DNA of 64,000 nucleotides from Trichobilharzia regenti (lineage: Eukaryota; Platyhelminthes; Trematoda; Strigeidida; Schistosomatidae). Shown here piece after piece: positions 34,470 through 47,193 of this stretch. The notes beneath the pieces were generated by a model. That model was not told the DNA's origin and did no database searches. It was given only the letters and a program-made list of their open reading frames with translations. Each line of letters opens with the position of its first letter. Position 1 is the stretch's first letter. The DNA lies in the NCBI GenBank assembly GCA_944472135.2, contig OX235263.1, forward strand, positions 90,862,721-90,926,720. The letters are read 5' to 3'. Position numbers and translations under genes: made by a program.

Positions 34470-35378
34470 AACAGCGGTAGATGATTTGGGTTCTTCCCCA
34501 CAAATCCTTAAAGTCTTTATGCCTTTACTCTGACTAGTAATGCCTTGTAAATCTGTGGAGTCAGAACTGTCCTCTGAAACTGTAACTCTCTTCTTCTGCA
34601 TAAACTGCGGTGTCGTCTGTGACACTGTATTCAACAATGGCGTAGCACTAAACTTGCTCACTGCTTCACAGTTCGCCTTTGTATCCACTTCTTGCAAACG
34701 TGTATAACACAACCGTGTTTGTCTTGCAGCTTGTAACTTATCTGTTGGAGATATCCCATGGAAGCTGTTTCACTCACTATGTTTACATGGATTACTAGAC
34801 ACCATAAAGCCATCTCGATATCCACCCGTCTGAGACCCTTTCGTCATAAATGACTGCGTTTCACTCTCTGGCTTCTCTAGTGCAGACGTGGAATGGGATA
34901 CACTGGAAAACTTGCTCATAGCTTGATTGACACTATCGTTCACCAGTTTCAGAATATCATCGAACTTTGGCTCGATACCTTCATCTTTTATATGAGAGCT
35001 TATCTTCACCCACTTCCTTTGCAGTCGAGTAGGTAGGCGTCTCGCTATTACTTCTAGGACGGAACTCGAGTTGAGGTCACTCATGCAATTCATCGAAATC
35101 AACGTATTCTTGTAAGTCATCAGATTATCCGAAAACTCAGTGAGTGCCTTGTAGTCATCTTGTATTTGGCTACCATTACCTTTAACAGCCTCGAATACGT
35201 TCCTTACGATCGTCGAAGGTCTTCCGAATCTTTGGCGCAGGATATGCATCGCCTCAGTATATCCTTCGTTTGGGTACATGAACTTACAGCGCTGTATAGC
35301 ACTTGAAGCAACACCAGTGCAGTACCTCATCAAATACATCAACTTCATTTTGGTTTTTATTGCTAAACAACTTAGCAT
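34470..35378 (-). pseudogene. gag: Pao-B gag N-terminal half, unit 2
   Basis: Predicted fragments are identical to those of unit 1, including the same stop and the same mosaic boundary. Confidence 0.78.
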
Positions 35379-35793
35379 GACTTCATACTGCTTGATAAAC
35401 TGTGTTATTGGGGTCGTTTCCCATCATATTTCCGAGGTTCAAACTTGGGGACTTTTAAAATACTACTGTCCGTAAACAACGAAATGTGAACATCAGACCT
35501 ATCCTGCTGAGCATCATGCATATCATTACAGTTAACATCCAGCTAATCGTCACTTACTTTTTTGCCTGCTTCCGTGGTGCCATGTCCCCTCCTTGACCCA
35601 GGAATTACCCAATGTCGCCAAAGAATCCTAATTGCGTTTATAATCCGTGTCCAAAGGGATGCTGGCTGCAGAGCGAGTAAATACACCCGGAAGAGTTCCA
35701 GAAGGCGCTCTAGAAAACGAATAAACCCATCAGGCAATCCAGAGAACGAATAAAAGCTGTCCAAAAAGGCCCCTCCGAAAAGCGAATAAAATC

Positions 35794-36066
35794 TGTCAGG
35801 GAAATTATCCCTAAGTTCCTATTGTTACGAAGACGCTCCGAACCGATAAATACTATGTAACATCTTCGACTTTACCTCCTAAACACCAGTATTGTAAGAA
35901 GGAAGTTATACTGTTTGGCAATTAAGGCGGAGAATTGTACAAGCTTTTATTCGTCTTCGTTTGTTTTTGTCAAACTTGTACACGATCGATCCATTCGCTC
36001 CTTCGATTCATTCAACAATGGCTACCAGTCCCAAAACCAAACGTTCAGTGTTCACCTCCATTGACA
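35794..36066 (-). repeat. LTR-like block, unit 3
   Basis: 273-bp counterpart of the unit 2 block. Confidence 0.55.
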
Positions 36067-36705
36067 GATAACCTCTCAAATTACGATAATTCCTGTCCGA
36101 AAACATATAAGGTGAGACACATCTACATGATTACTTTTATTTCCACGGAAGGTTCTGTTAGCATTTACAGGTGATTTCCAAGTACTGACAGAATTCTTTT
36201 GTCAAAACGGAATGTTCTTCACACGAAAATAGGCTGATTCAAAATCCTGAGACGTGAAGTCTTCATTGAATGATAACATGCCGAAAGGTGCAGCTTCTAC
36301 ATGAAGTAGACTATTTGTGTAGGTGACATTACCCTCCAACTATCCTATCTTCCTCATTGTAGCGATATTTTGATACAGTCCACCTGAAACACTAATCGTT
36401 GCAACCAATATACTACGAGCGTGTCGCAGTCAGATCACATGACGCGTACACCAACATAACTAGGCAGGAAATGGGAATTCCCATCAATCCAGAGAACTTA
36501 TGACACAATTTCATTAAAAATTATCGACAAAACATTTCCAAGCCAAATTTTAACAGAACGTGTCCAGCCTTCCCCCAAATGACAAGTGGAAAAGACGAGG
36601 TTAGTCTACATAAATGCATATATTTGCAAGGAAACGATAATCAGTCAAGTTAAAAATAATTCATAATGAAAGAGTACTAATCAACACTAAAAAGAGTTAA
36701 TAACA

Positions 36706-38447
36706 ATCCAGCACCCACACCTTTTAACATTTTACATATGTATATACTAATATAATAATACTTATTAATCATGCATGTTCAATTCTTAAATTAGGTTGTT
36801 ATTAAAATACCTAAAATGATTAAAATATTTATGCATCAAATGTCCTCTTGCGTTACCACGCTTGTTTCCCTTATAACACTCAATTATTGAGCCTAGTGTA
36901 TTGTTTGATATACGAATTATATTATTGATTATACTCTTATCATATATGGTTTGATTTACTCTACGGCTCCTTGTAGACTAACTACCATTCTTCAGTATAC
37001 ATACTGCAGTATTGTTAACCAAATGCCAAAATTTTGTTGGTTCTGTGTTAATATCTTTTTGTAATATGTCTAGACACGTTACTTTGCAATGTCAGATGTT
37101 TGCTATATATAAGTACACTAAGTCCTGCCAACCGACCTTACCCTCAGTTCATACTACCTAAATGGAATCTTAGCTATAGTGTTCTGCTGAATTTTTCTCC
37201 ACTATTTACAATACCTATACGTTTTACTCTCTAAGTTTTTGACTTCTTATAAAGTAATCTGTTCATTAGGATGCATACACACATATACAATATGTTGGTA
37301 AAGATGTACGTGGAGACCTATTGGAAGCACTCATTAAGAAGCCTAGGGAGATGGAATATGGGGTACGAACATGTCTGGTACCAAGCAATATATTTGCGGT
37401 AGCCATGATAATCATAGTCTCAGAGCCTAACATCAAAAAAGGAGGGAGGGTGGCGCTAGCTGATCAGTAGATATGGTGGTGGTCACTGAGGTGAATCACC
37501 CCATTCTGCAGGAACAGCAATATACAATTTGAAGGCTCGAGATATTTCTGATTTTTATGGGGGCTTAGATCTTTATCTTGAAAAAGATAATAATGAACGC
37601 CTTGATAGATCATGCTTCTACCTTTTAATATATACCATTCGCTCAGCCTATTGTTGAGATGTGACCATGTGGGCTCTGAACAGATTTATGGGGCATCTTA
37701 TAAATTAACTTGCTATCCATCGTCAGATCTTCAAATACCACTTCACAATGTCTTATCTCATTTATTTTCTAATAACGTCCTTACTTGATCGTCATTATAT
37801 TCCATTAAACCTAACATTTTATAGCTCTTTATGAATTTGATTCGACTTATTCTATTCCTATTCTCTTTAGGGTACGGTTGTGCACCAAATAGAAAAAAAG
37901 GCATGAAATAAAAAAACTGGCTTGAAAATAATTGTATTAAAGCCAAAAGTGGACATAATGATAGTAGGAAGTATATTGGTATTATTATGCCTTGCAAATG
38001 AACGTTGTCGGCCTAAGGATTAATTACTTCCCCATTCTGTTTTCCATATAAATGTATTTATTAGTGATATATTGCACTTAATTTATTACACTTTAATGAT
38101 TCACCTTAGCACTTTTACTTTTCTAAAACAGCTTCCAACCCCTTGTAAACGTTGTACTTACCTCGATATTGGTTGGTTATCGTATGCCTACAACCACGGG
38201 ATGAAAACGAAACGAAGTCGATTTTCCCGCTCAACCTGGAGGACAACTGTACAATTCAATAACTATATGGCCTGGTTCAGACAATGAGTTTAATTATATA
38301 TATGTATCAAATATTTAACTGTTAAACACTATTAACTAGTAGACAATTTAGGATTTGACATTATACCATACTTGATCGTTCCTGTAAAAATGTCAAGCAT
38401 TTTCATGGAAATTTGTTTATATGAAAATAAAAATTATTATTATTAGT
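36706..38447 (+). mobile_element. CR1-A LINE 3' UTR fragment, unit 3
   Basis: Like units 1 and 2 up to about 38050. After that it has its own differences (a 4-bp loss near 38080 and a changed segment around 38322-38420), and its ATT tail is followed by unrelated sequence instead of gag. Confidence 0.78.
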
Positions 38448-39924
38448 GAAAACACACGCTGTTGGGTTCTTTATAGCTGCGCCATAATCATTATAAAGTC
38501 AACTAAACACTCTATCCGCAGCATCTGCATCAGTTGGCCTACGTTGGTAGTGGTGTAGGACCAGTCTTCGCAGTTTTTGTCACCACCAGATCCGTTCAGG
38601 GAAACTGGATGTGGACTTTTCAAGCAGAGATTGAGATTGTATTCCTTCGAATACCTTCGGCCGTGTTGAGAAATATCTAGGGATGCATACATACCACGTG
38701 AATGAATCTTACCTCTGGTGAACAATTCCTTGTCTTAGCCACACTGAATATGTGAACAATGGAGGGAACAATCACAGAGTTGTTGAAATTCTATAGATTA
38801 GTCGTCCATGCATTCCACGATAGAGTTGGAGAATTGTGGAACTTCCGAATCACATGCCACAATTTCTCTTCTGTAAAAAGCAAATAGTATACACGTGACT
38901 CTCATCCATCCGTTACAACCAACTGAAAGAGATCAAATCTTCAAACTTTATACTCCTTTGATTAAGTTATCCAGCAATATTCTTCTTGTAAGTGGATCCA
39001 ATTCTTATCACATCTGTGAAATTTTCACACACGTTAGCTTGTTCCCTTAAGCTAAAAGATATAATGTCTACTCGATTTTATCATTGCTATTCCAAAGCCC
39101 GCCTCAGTAACGTACAACAAGTATCAGCCGTAACGTTTACGCAAAGGAAAATCTACCAATCACAGTGTGTGTAAGTGACCTTTAAGTGCTCAGCCTCTCC
39201 GTAAGTCATTCGTTCCACTATCCTTTGTCTAATTTAACGATTGGTATGTGTTCAAGGTCGTGACTGCTATTCTTCAGGTAGGCTAGAAATGAAATAAAAC
39301 GTTGGTAAATAAAAGCATCAGTTAAATTTTTATTTTATCTGCATCTGAATCCAAAAATGTCACAGCTATTGACTTCCAAAACACTGCCGAATAAACTTTT
39401 ATCAGATTATGAAATTAGCAGGAACCTAGACGTGAGAAGAATTGTTCTTAAGCAACTCGTAGCAGTATCACCTAGGCAAACAATTAAGTGATACTTAAAC
39501 TCCTTTTTAAGTCAGTTGATGCACACGATATGTGATACTTGAGATAGGAATCGTATACGTAGTAAACTGTGGTGCAGAGTTTTAACTGAGGACTTTAGTA
39601 TCTAAGATTGAACAAAACATCCCTGCAGAGAATTAATAAGGAAGCTTTACTCTTTTTTACCAAGTTATTCGGATGACGGTATAAGACATGTAGATAGGTT
39701 ATTCAATGCTGTAGAACACAATGTGTCCATATACTACTTCACTGATAATTGTATATCTTATACCGGCTACAACGACCAAAACCAATCATATTAATCCGAA
39801 TTCATGAAATGAGTCAGAGAAAGCAAGTTAATACTTCTCATACGACATGCTGAGTTTACAGTTTAGAGGCTGAAGGTATTGTAAAGGTCGTATAGAGTAT
39901 GAGAGACAGTTAGTACTGGATTGT
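38448..39924. other. Unassigned sequence
   Basis: No element or gene recognised. The longest open frame is 84 codons on the minus strand (38471-38725), with no familiar motif. A 45-codon ATG frame occurs near 39357. Confidence 0.5.
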
Positions 39925-42640
39925 GTGCATTATCCAAAAAGACTGTACTCGTATATCAAGCGCAGGACTAAAACTAGCAGCGGTATACAGTCCCTCATTA
40001 GCAACACAGGAGAGGCTGCCTAGTCAGACGAAACAAAAGCTGAGAAGCTCTCCGAATACTTTTGTGATGTTTTCTCGCCTAATCGTACCACCCCGGGGTG
40101 TAGCGAGGTAACTGATTTAGCCCCTAAAATGCCCCCAATTGTGGTAGATGACGCAGTGGTTCTGACACTACTGTCTAAGTTGAGGCCAGGTAAATCACCT
40201 GAACCAGACGGACTACACCCTAGACTGCTAATCACCTTGGGGATATAATATACATTCCACTAACGGAGATTTTTCAGATGTCTCTGACTCAGGCTAGGCT
40301 AACCAGGGACTGGAAAGATGCTTTTATAAGCCCCGTGTTCAAAGATGGGAACAGGCAGTTAGTATCTAACTATCGGCCTGTAAGTCTGACCTGCATTGTA
40401 GCAACGCGTTAGAAAAACGAATAAGGAATCAGCTCTTAGCTCATTCGGAAAAACATGGCTTACTGGCAGTGGAACAGCATGGATTCCGATCAGGACGATC
40501 CTGCTTGACAAACTTGCTGTTAGCTAGGGAAGACTGGGTCGAGGCCAGGGATAAAGACCATCTACTGGACTCTGTATTTATCAATCTTAGTAAAGCATTC
40601 GATTAGGTATCACATTTAGATCTGCTTAGCAAACTTAAACATTTTGGATTAGATCAAAGCTTATGTGAGTGGTTCAGTGACTACTTGATGGATAGGGGGC
40701 AGAAGGTAAGGGTTAATGGTGTACTGTCAGGGTGGAAAGCAGTAACAAGTGGAGTACCCCAGGGAACTGTACTTGAACCCCTGCTATTCCTATTATACGT
40801 AAATGAAGTGCCGAAAATTCTTACCTCAACTTCCATACTATTTTCAAACGATATTAAGATATGGAAAACTGTAAATAGTAACGATGATAGCTTGGTACTA
40901 CAAAACGATCTAGATAAATTAGCCGAATGGGCTGACCTTTGGAGTCTGGAAATTGGTTCCAAGAAAAGCGTGGTAATGCACCTAGGTCAGAAGTCTTACA
41001 CGTCGTACTCCATGGGGGACACAGAACTGCCAGATGTTAGGAGACAAAAGGACTTAGGAATTATTGTAAGCCATGACTTAAAAGCAGGGGCAAATTATAA
41101 TCAAGCCACAGCTAGGGCTTTTCGAATTTGTAGCGGTAAATAATTCCCCAAAATTATTGACCACAGCAATCACTCATTGGATGCTGACCACCACTGTTTA
41201 AGTCGACTTGTTTAGCTGAAGGCTTCCGGTCAAGCATCCCCGCCATTTGGTACCCCGTCGTGTAACGTGCACGATCACTAGCTAGCTAAGCGTTCGTCTA
41301 TCGGCTGGTTTTGGTTCCTAAATATATTTCTTCGTTTGGACGATCAATTGTTGGCTTTTGCTTTGTCTTTGGTACGCGAGAATAAATTAATTAGAAGTTG
41401 TTGAACGAGATATCACGTCAAACCTTTAATATCTCTCAACCTTTAAACTGGTGAGCCCGACGTGATATCTCGTTCAACAACTTCTAATTAATTTATTCTC
41501 GCGTACCAAAGACAAAGCAAAGCCAACAATTGATCGTCCAAACGAAGAAATATATTTAGGAACCAAAACCAGCCGATAGACGAACGCTTAGCTAGCTAGT
41601 GATCGTGCACGTTACACGACGGGGTACCAAATGGCGGGGATGGATAGGGGCAGAAGGTAAGGGTTAATGGTGTACTGTCAGGGTGGAAAGCAGTAACAAG
41701 TGGAGTACCCCCAGGGAACTGTACTTGAACCCCTGCTATTCCTATTATACGTAAATGAAGTGCCGAAAATTCTTACCTCAACTTCCATACTATTTTCGAA
41801 CGATATTAAGATATGGAAAACTGTAAATAGTAACGATGATAGCTTGGTACTACAAAACGATCTAGATAAATTAGCCGAATGGGCTGACCTTTGGAGTCTG
41901 GAAATTGGTTCCAAGAAAAGCGTGGTAATGCACCTAGGTCAGAAGTCTTACACGTCGTACTCCATGGGGGACACAGAACTGCCAGATGTTAGGAGACAAA
42001 AGGACTTAGGAATTATTGTAAGCCATGACTTAAAAGCAGGGGCAAATTATAATCAAGCCACAGCTAGGGCTTTTCGAATTCTATGGGCACTTCGAATGGA
42101 TTTTAAACGATTAGACGAGGGTATGTTTCAAGTACTCTATACAATATATGTCAGACCCCACCTAGAGTACCGCATACAAGCGGCGAGTCCATGCTTCAAA
42201 AAGGAGGTACATATCCTGGAAAAAGGACAGAGGGTAGGAACCAAATTATTTAGTGGTATCTCACACCTTCCTTATGATATGAGGAAGAAGCATTTAAATC
42301 TCTTCCCATTATCATGCCAAAGGAGGAGAGGCGACTTAATTTCAGCTTACCGTATATTCAAGGGTGATTTAGGGATTGACCTTTCAAACCTTTTCTCTCC
42401 CTCTAGGATACATTTACGAGGTTGCCACAAGAAAATGCTCAAACTGAGGATGACTAAAATACGTGCAGTAATTAGATTCTCTCACAGAGTGGTCAACGAC
42501 TGGAACTCCTTACTTGATTCAGTAGTAACAGCTCCGTCGGTGAACGCTTTCAAAGAGAAGCTGGATATCTACAGAGATGTATATATCTCGAGGATTGACA
42601 TAGGTAACAAGATCCTTCTATTCTTATAATCTGAATCTGA
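39925..42640 (+). pseudogene. Decayed CR1-like reverse transcriptase (third family)
   Basis: Starts in the linker (KAEKLSEYFCDVFSPN), then RT: GKSPEPDGLHPRLL, EQHGFRSGRSCLTNLL, LSKAFD, SGVPQGTVLEPLLF. The catalytic box reads ILFSNDIKIW, so the first catalytic Asp is Asn and the enzyme would be dead. Multiple stops and frameshifts occur before 40685. Codons from 40685 to 41129 are repeated at 41638-42080, after a 508-bp insert. The C-terminal region (42081-42629) is open to the stop. TGAATC repeats follow the stop, as in CR1 tails. Confidence 0.85.
41130..41637. repeat. Inverted gypsy leader around a primer-binding site
   Basis: Left arm (about 41238-41423) and right arm (about 41459-41637) are near-exact reverse complements. 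Between them lies CTTTAAAC followed by TGGTGAGCCCGACGTGATAT (from 41449), which fits a primer-binding site for tRNA-Trp as used by CsRn1-type gypsy elements. The right arm runs from that site through a leader to ATGGCGGGGATG. The left arm continues into antisense of a gag-like start related to the palindrome arms at 50726. Confidence 0.72.
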
Positions 42641-43369
42641 ATTTTCAGCCTCTAAACTTCACGAAGTTCACAGATAGTACGAAGTATACTAACGGAAGAT
42701 CTAATACCCACAACTTCTACAGTATTCATTCCTTGTAGACCAAAGGCAAAGCGAAACACCAGAATTGATCGTCCAAATTACGAGGCATATTTCTCAGCCA
42801 AATCGGAACGCAAGGCTGTTACTTGCGGTACATTCGCATTCGAACTCTTCATACTGTAAACAAGCTATTTACAGACAATATCTGCAGGAAACTTGAATTT
42901 TCACATTCAGGACATAGAAATATATTAAAGATACATTTACGCTTTGGAATTATTATATAAACTCTGTTTTTACTGACCCTGCCCTCTGCAGGTTTTTGGA
43001 GTACGTAATATGATTGGGCACTTTTTATTAGATGTTGAAATTAGAGACATTGTACATGATTTTTGTTTAAAACGGTTCATGTACGATTCGAAATACATTG
43101 CTGGGCTCCGATTTCTCTCTGGCCGTTACTGCCTACTTGCTCCACTCATACTGTGTAATATACTTCGGATTTATGCAGAAAACTTTCATCCTTACCTGAA
43201 GACTATTCTACAACCGAAACACAGCTTCTTTCGGTAGACACGATTCCAACAATCAACGCTTCCGTGGATTATCTAAATAGTTTGTAGCAGTGGACTTGAA
43301 GTGTATCCAAGTAACCTTTTAATTAATATAACTCATTACTGCATCTTTGATAATGTATATTTTTTGATT
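42641..43369. other. Mostly unassigned sequence
   Basis: About 42735-42800 (CAAAGGCAAAGC, AATTGATCGTCCAAA) resembles the gypsy leader at 41500 and may be a diverged copy. A 75-codon open frame at 43010-43237 has no recognisable motif. Confidence 0.45.
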
Positions 43370-43541
43370 ACAACTAGATTCCACACTGTATTTTGGGTAT
43401 AGGTATGGAATTTTCAGCATGTGATTTCAGTAGTCCAAATTTTGCAGGCCGACCATGGATATCAGGTGGGCGTCGACAGGGTATTAAACCCCGGACCATG
43501 TGCATGATCAGCGAAAGTCATAACCATTTTGCCACCGACGC
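43370..43541 (-). mobile_element. tRNA-headed SINE, copy 2
   Basis: Head of 72 nt (43541-43470) and the same tail as copy 1, same orientation. The B box is degraded (TTCGA changed to TTTAA-like), and the acceptor pair is partly lost, so this copy is older or less constrained. Confidence 0.75.
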
Positions 43542-43545
43542 ACTA

Positions 43546-45130
43546 TCATCTCGGTGACTTGGAGTTTTATTCGGATATTTATGTTAATATGCTCGCTCTA
43601 GACAGTCCCCTACTGGTTTCCGATGTATATTTTATGGGATGTATCGGGTTCAATTCGGTGAGTCTGTGCACTTTTTCGAGTTTTTACGTACTATGTTATA
43701 TTTACCGGTTATTCTGTTTTTTCGACGAACTCCACCGTTGACTCAAGTAGCCCCATTTTAGGTATCTTTATTATACCAATAGGATTATTGTCGGTTAATG
43801 GCTGTCGTTTTTGTTCTTAATAGTTTGTTTTCATTGACTTAGTGTTAGTTATGAGGGAAAACTGGCGTTTTCATCTCCAGTCGTCTCAGTTGAATGATAG
43901 TCCGAATCTGCCGTAAACCCCCTGAATTCGAAATTTACTTTTTCGTTATATTCTACTGAAATATAAGCTTTTTCTCAAATATTTTTAGCACGGTGTTACC
44001 AGTCCCCAAACACGTTCTTTCCACATACTTTTTACCAAGGAATTGCCTCAACTTACGATATTTGCTTGCTAACTTCCAGTGAATTCCCACTATTTTCACC
44101 TATTATTTCTTTTGCATCTCATTCTGACTTTCTGAAATTGTAATTCTCAGTTGCAGCTCGCCGAGCGGAATCTTCTGATACCTATTTAATCCCCATTGTT
44201 TGTTCATTTCTCTTTCACACCATTTTGTTTTTGGTGCTTTCAGCTGTTTCTGCCGAAAACATACCTTGTACTCAATAAGGGATTTTCCGATCTAGTGACA
44301 GTGACACTACCAGTCCTTATTTTAAATTTCCCTTGGTCTAACTGGTAAGACCGAGGCCACTTAATATCCTGTAATCACCTTTCGCCTTCCCTGCTAAAGA
44401 GCTTTTTCCAGTTTTCCTCCTAATCTCACCCCGAGTATTTCAAATTTGTCTTCTTGTCCATATATACACATATATTAATGGGAGTGGCTTTTTCTTGCAT
44501 ATCCTATTTTGTCCTCATGATTTATTATTTCAGATTGACATTGAACTTGGTATCTTTGTATTCTCTTCGAGACCTGTCGATTGATACCCATATCGACAGT
44601 CCATCTCCTGTGGTTTCTCTAATTCTGTAACTCATCAACTTTCCCATTACGTAATCCTCCCGCACAATTTATCAAATTTAAACCCCTTTAAATTCCACAG
44701 CCTTTTGCTTTCATCCCGTGTCAATACTCATTCTGCTGCTCTCTTCGAGTTCTATCGACTGGAGGCCGTATCGTCATATCATCTTCCATAGTCTTAGTCT
44801 CCGAGAAGCGACCACTCCCCATTACATCACCCCCAAACTCGATTTAGATGCTTAGTTTGCATTGCTGTAACTACCACACTTCATCACCTTTTTCTGTTAT
44901 TGGTATCTCTCAAACCTCTCTTCACGCTCTTTTGATTTACAGTCACCGTATTCTTTTAGAAAGTGGACTCATATCACGTCCTCCCCCTCTGTCATTTACG
45001 GTCTTCTTTTCTGCTTCAATCCCATAGTGATTACGTGGGATCTTTTATAATAGTACCTATTTTCGTTTTTTGAATTTTTTTATTGTTAATTTTTGTTTGT
45101 TTTGTTTATTTTGGTTTAACCATTCGTCAA
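43546..45130. other. Unassigned, pyrimidine-rich sequence
   Basis: No gene seen. A diverged direct repeat of about 178 bp begins CTCTTCGAG at about 44564 and 44742. Position before an R2-like coding region suggests it could be that element's 5' region, but nothing proves it. Confidence 0.4.
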
Positions 45131-45137
45131 GCCACAG

Positions 45138-47013
45138 GTGAGGACCTATGAACGGTCAGTGGAACAATTAACAGTTCATCGTTGGTTGTCCTCCACACTC
45201 GAGACTGCGATACCACATTCTCCAGTCATGTCAGCTATGTCAAGCCAACCCTCATCACAATCCATGGCCTCTGCCATGGTTCAAGCTCAACCTCAAACAA
45301 CCCTCAAGAAAATCAACCACACTAGACTGGCTGGGTACCTAAACACTCTTTTGCTGACGTCTTTTTTCTACCTTCACCTCTGTCAGCTTCCAGGGTCACC
45401 TTCATTACCAAGACATCACACCCCGATAACCCTACCGACTTCCGGCCTGTCTCCATAACTTATGTTGTTACGCGCTGTCTGCACAAGATTGTCATCAGGC
45501 GTTGGTCATTCCAGATCATTCCCAATGGAAAAACTACAGCTTGCCTTCCTGCAACGTGATCGCTGCTTCGAAGCGACCAATCTTCTTCACACCATCTTGA
45601 GAGAAGCGCACTCCAATTACACAAGTCGCGAATTAGCTATTCTTGACATTTCAAAAGCTTTCGACAGTGCCTTACATCAACACAATTTTAAGGGTGACTG
45701 TAAGCCTCGGTGTGCTCCAAATGCTTAGAGAATATCTTACAAACTACTACTACAACTCCTACAGTCTCTTCCACGAAGTAAAGTGTCATCCAACACGGGG
45801 GGTCAAACAGGGTGACCCGCTGTCACCGCTGCTCTTCATCATGACTATGGATGAGATACTCAATGCTCTTGAAGCCGATGACCCCATCTACGTTGATGGA
45901 CATCCTCTGCACTACATAGCATATGCTGATGATCTCATCATCCTAGCTCCAAACGCTGAGGCTCTTCAAAACAAACTCAGCTGTATCGCCGGCTCCCTGG
46001 AACTTTCGGGATCATCGGTCAACGTCAACAAAAGCCGCACAATCAACATAGTCGCTGACAGACAGCGTAAAGCCATGAGTCTTTCTCTAACTATCTTCAA
46101 TATCAACTGACAGTCAATTCCAGCCATTTCGCCAACAGAGGAATTTACCTATCTGGGTGTTCCCTTCAATTACAAAGGCAGGCGCTGCTTCGATCATGTG
46201 GGGCGTCCTCAATGGATACTTAGACAATGTGAAACGCACCCCTCTCAAACCTCATCAACGAATCGGAATCCTGAAGAACAATCTGATTCCTCGTCTACTC
46301 TACTCACTGACTCTCAGCATCACTCACAAAAATACTCTGAAAACGATGGACAAGCTTATTCGTGCAGCTGTCCGCCACTGGCTTCACCTCCCCAAGGACA
46401 CTCCAACTGCATTTTTCCACCACGCTGATATCAAAAAGAGAGGTCTGGGAATCATGAATCTCTCAACAACGATTCCGAGTCACAGGTGCAACAGAATCGA
46501 AGCACTGCTCAACAATAGGAATCCGCTCATACGCAGCATCGCGTCCTCCGCCACCTCCACGCCTTTTCTAAGGATCTGCAATCTTCCGAAGCAAGCCCAC
46601 AGACGAATAGTAACATCATCAGAAGAAGCACGTGAAAGCTGGGCACAACAGCTACACCCGTCAGCGGATGGAATGGTCATTGTTTGACGGGATCAACAAC
46701 CTGCCCTGAATCTCACAAATGGCTTGTCAACCCTGAAATGGTCTTCCCAAACTCTCTGTACGGGCCGTTCAACTGCGTGGAGGAATCTTGCAAATTCCTG
46801 TTGTAATCTCTTATCGAGGGATGATCAGTCATCAACTCTCTGCAAAATACCTTCGCAGACTCTTTCTCACCTCCTTTGACATTTCACACCTCTGCATCTC
46901 AACCATTAAAGGCTCTTTGAAAATCTACGATACTTACATGCGTGGAACGTATGGACTCAGGCGTAGAAAAGAGTTGAACCAGTGATATTGTAAATTTATT
47001 GCCATATAGGAAT
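45138..47013 (+). pseudogene. R2-like non-LTR retrotransposon remnant
   Basis: RT with FRPVSITYVVTRCLHKIV, LDISKAFDS, RGVKQGDPLSPLLF and YADDLIILAPN, then the thumb with LPKDTPTAFFHHADIKK, all typical of the R2 clade. Frameshifts near 45530, 45700 and 46110 split it. After SLFDGINNLP the C-terminal endonuclease is mostly missing: 46790 joins directly to sequence equivalent to 54837, deleting 400 bp with a 2-bp overlap (TG). The last codons (YDTYMRGTYGLRRRKELNQ) and a short 3' UTR follow. No N-terminal zinc fingers are visible. R2 elements normally target 28S rDNA; none is seen here. Confidence 0.85.
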
Positions 47014-47193
47014 CTGTCTGTCTGTTTTCGACGTAGAACTTTGCACAAATGTGCGGAAGTTCAAGTCGCCACATTCCGTGTAGCACGCGAAGCAAGAGAA
47101 GAAAGTACAAGAAAAGCATAATAGAGACAGTGAGCAGAGGTGAGACAAAGGAGTAATAAAGAAATACAAAACAGTTTCATTGAAGATCATAAG

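Larger units (their letters stand above)
27772..38447. repeat. Tandem array of 3.97-3.99 kb composite units
   Basis: Units start at 27772, 31740 and 35726 (CCCATCAGGCAATCC). Units 1 and 2 are complete; unit 3 stops at the end of its LINE fragment. Order in each: 68-bp lead, LTR-like block, about 640 bp without a gene, LINE 3' UTR fragment (plus strand), Pao-B-like gag N-terminal half (minus strand), leader. Unit 1 lacks an 18-bp segment (CGCTCCTTCGATTCATT region) present in units 2 and 3. Otherwise the units differ at only scattered sites. Confidence 0.92.

Noticed and set aside
27840..38447. CRISPR-like or satellite array of short units
   Set aside because: The repeat units are about 4 kb and composed of retroelement parts.
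38471..38725. Minus-strand 84-codon frame as a host exon
   Set aside because: No recognisable domain, no clear splice context, and no second exon found nearby.
45138..47013. Insertion in 28S rDNA, as expected for R2
   Set aside because: No rRNA sequence is visible on either side; the neighbours are other repeats.
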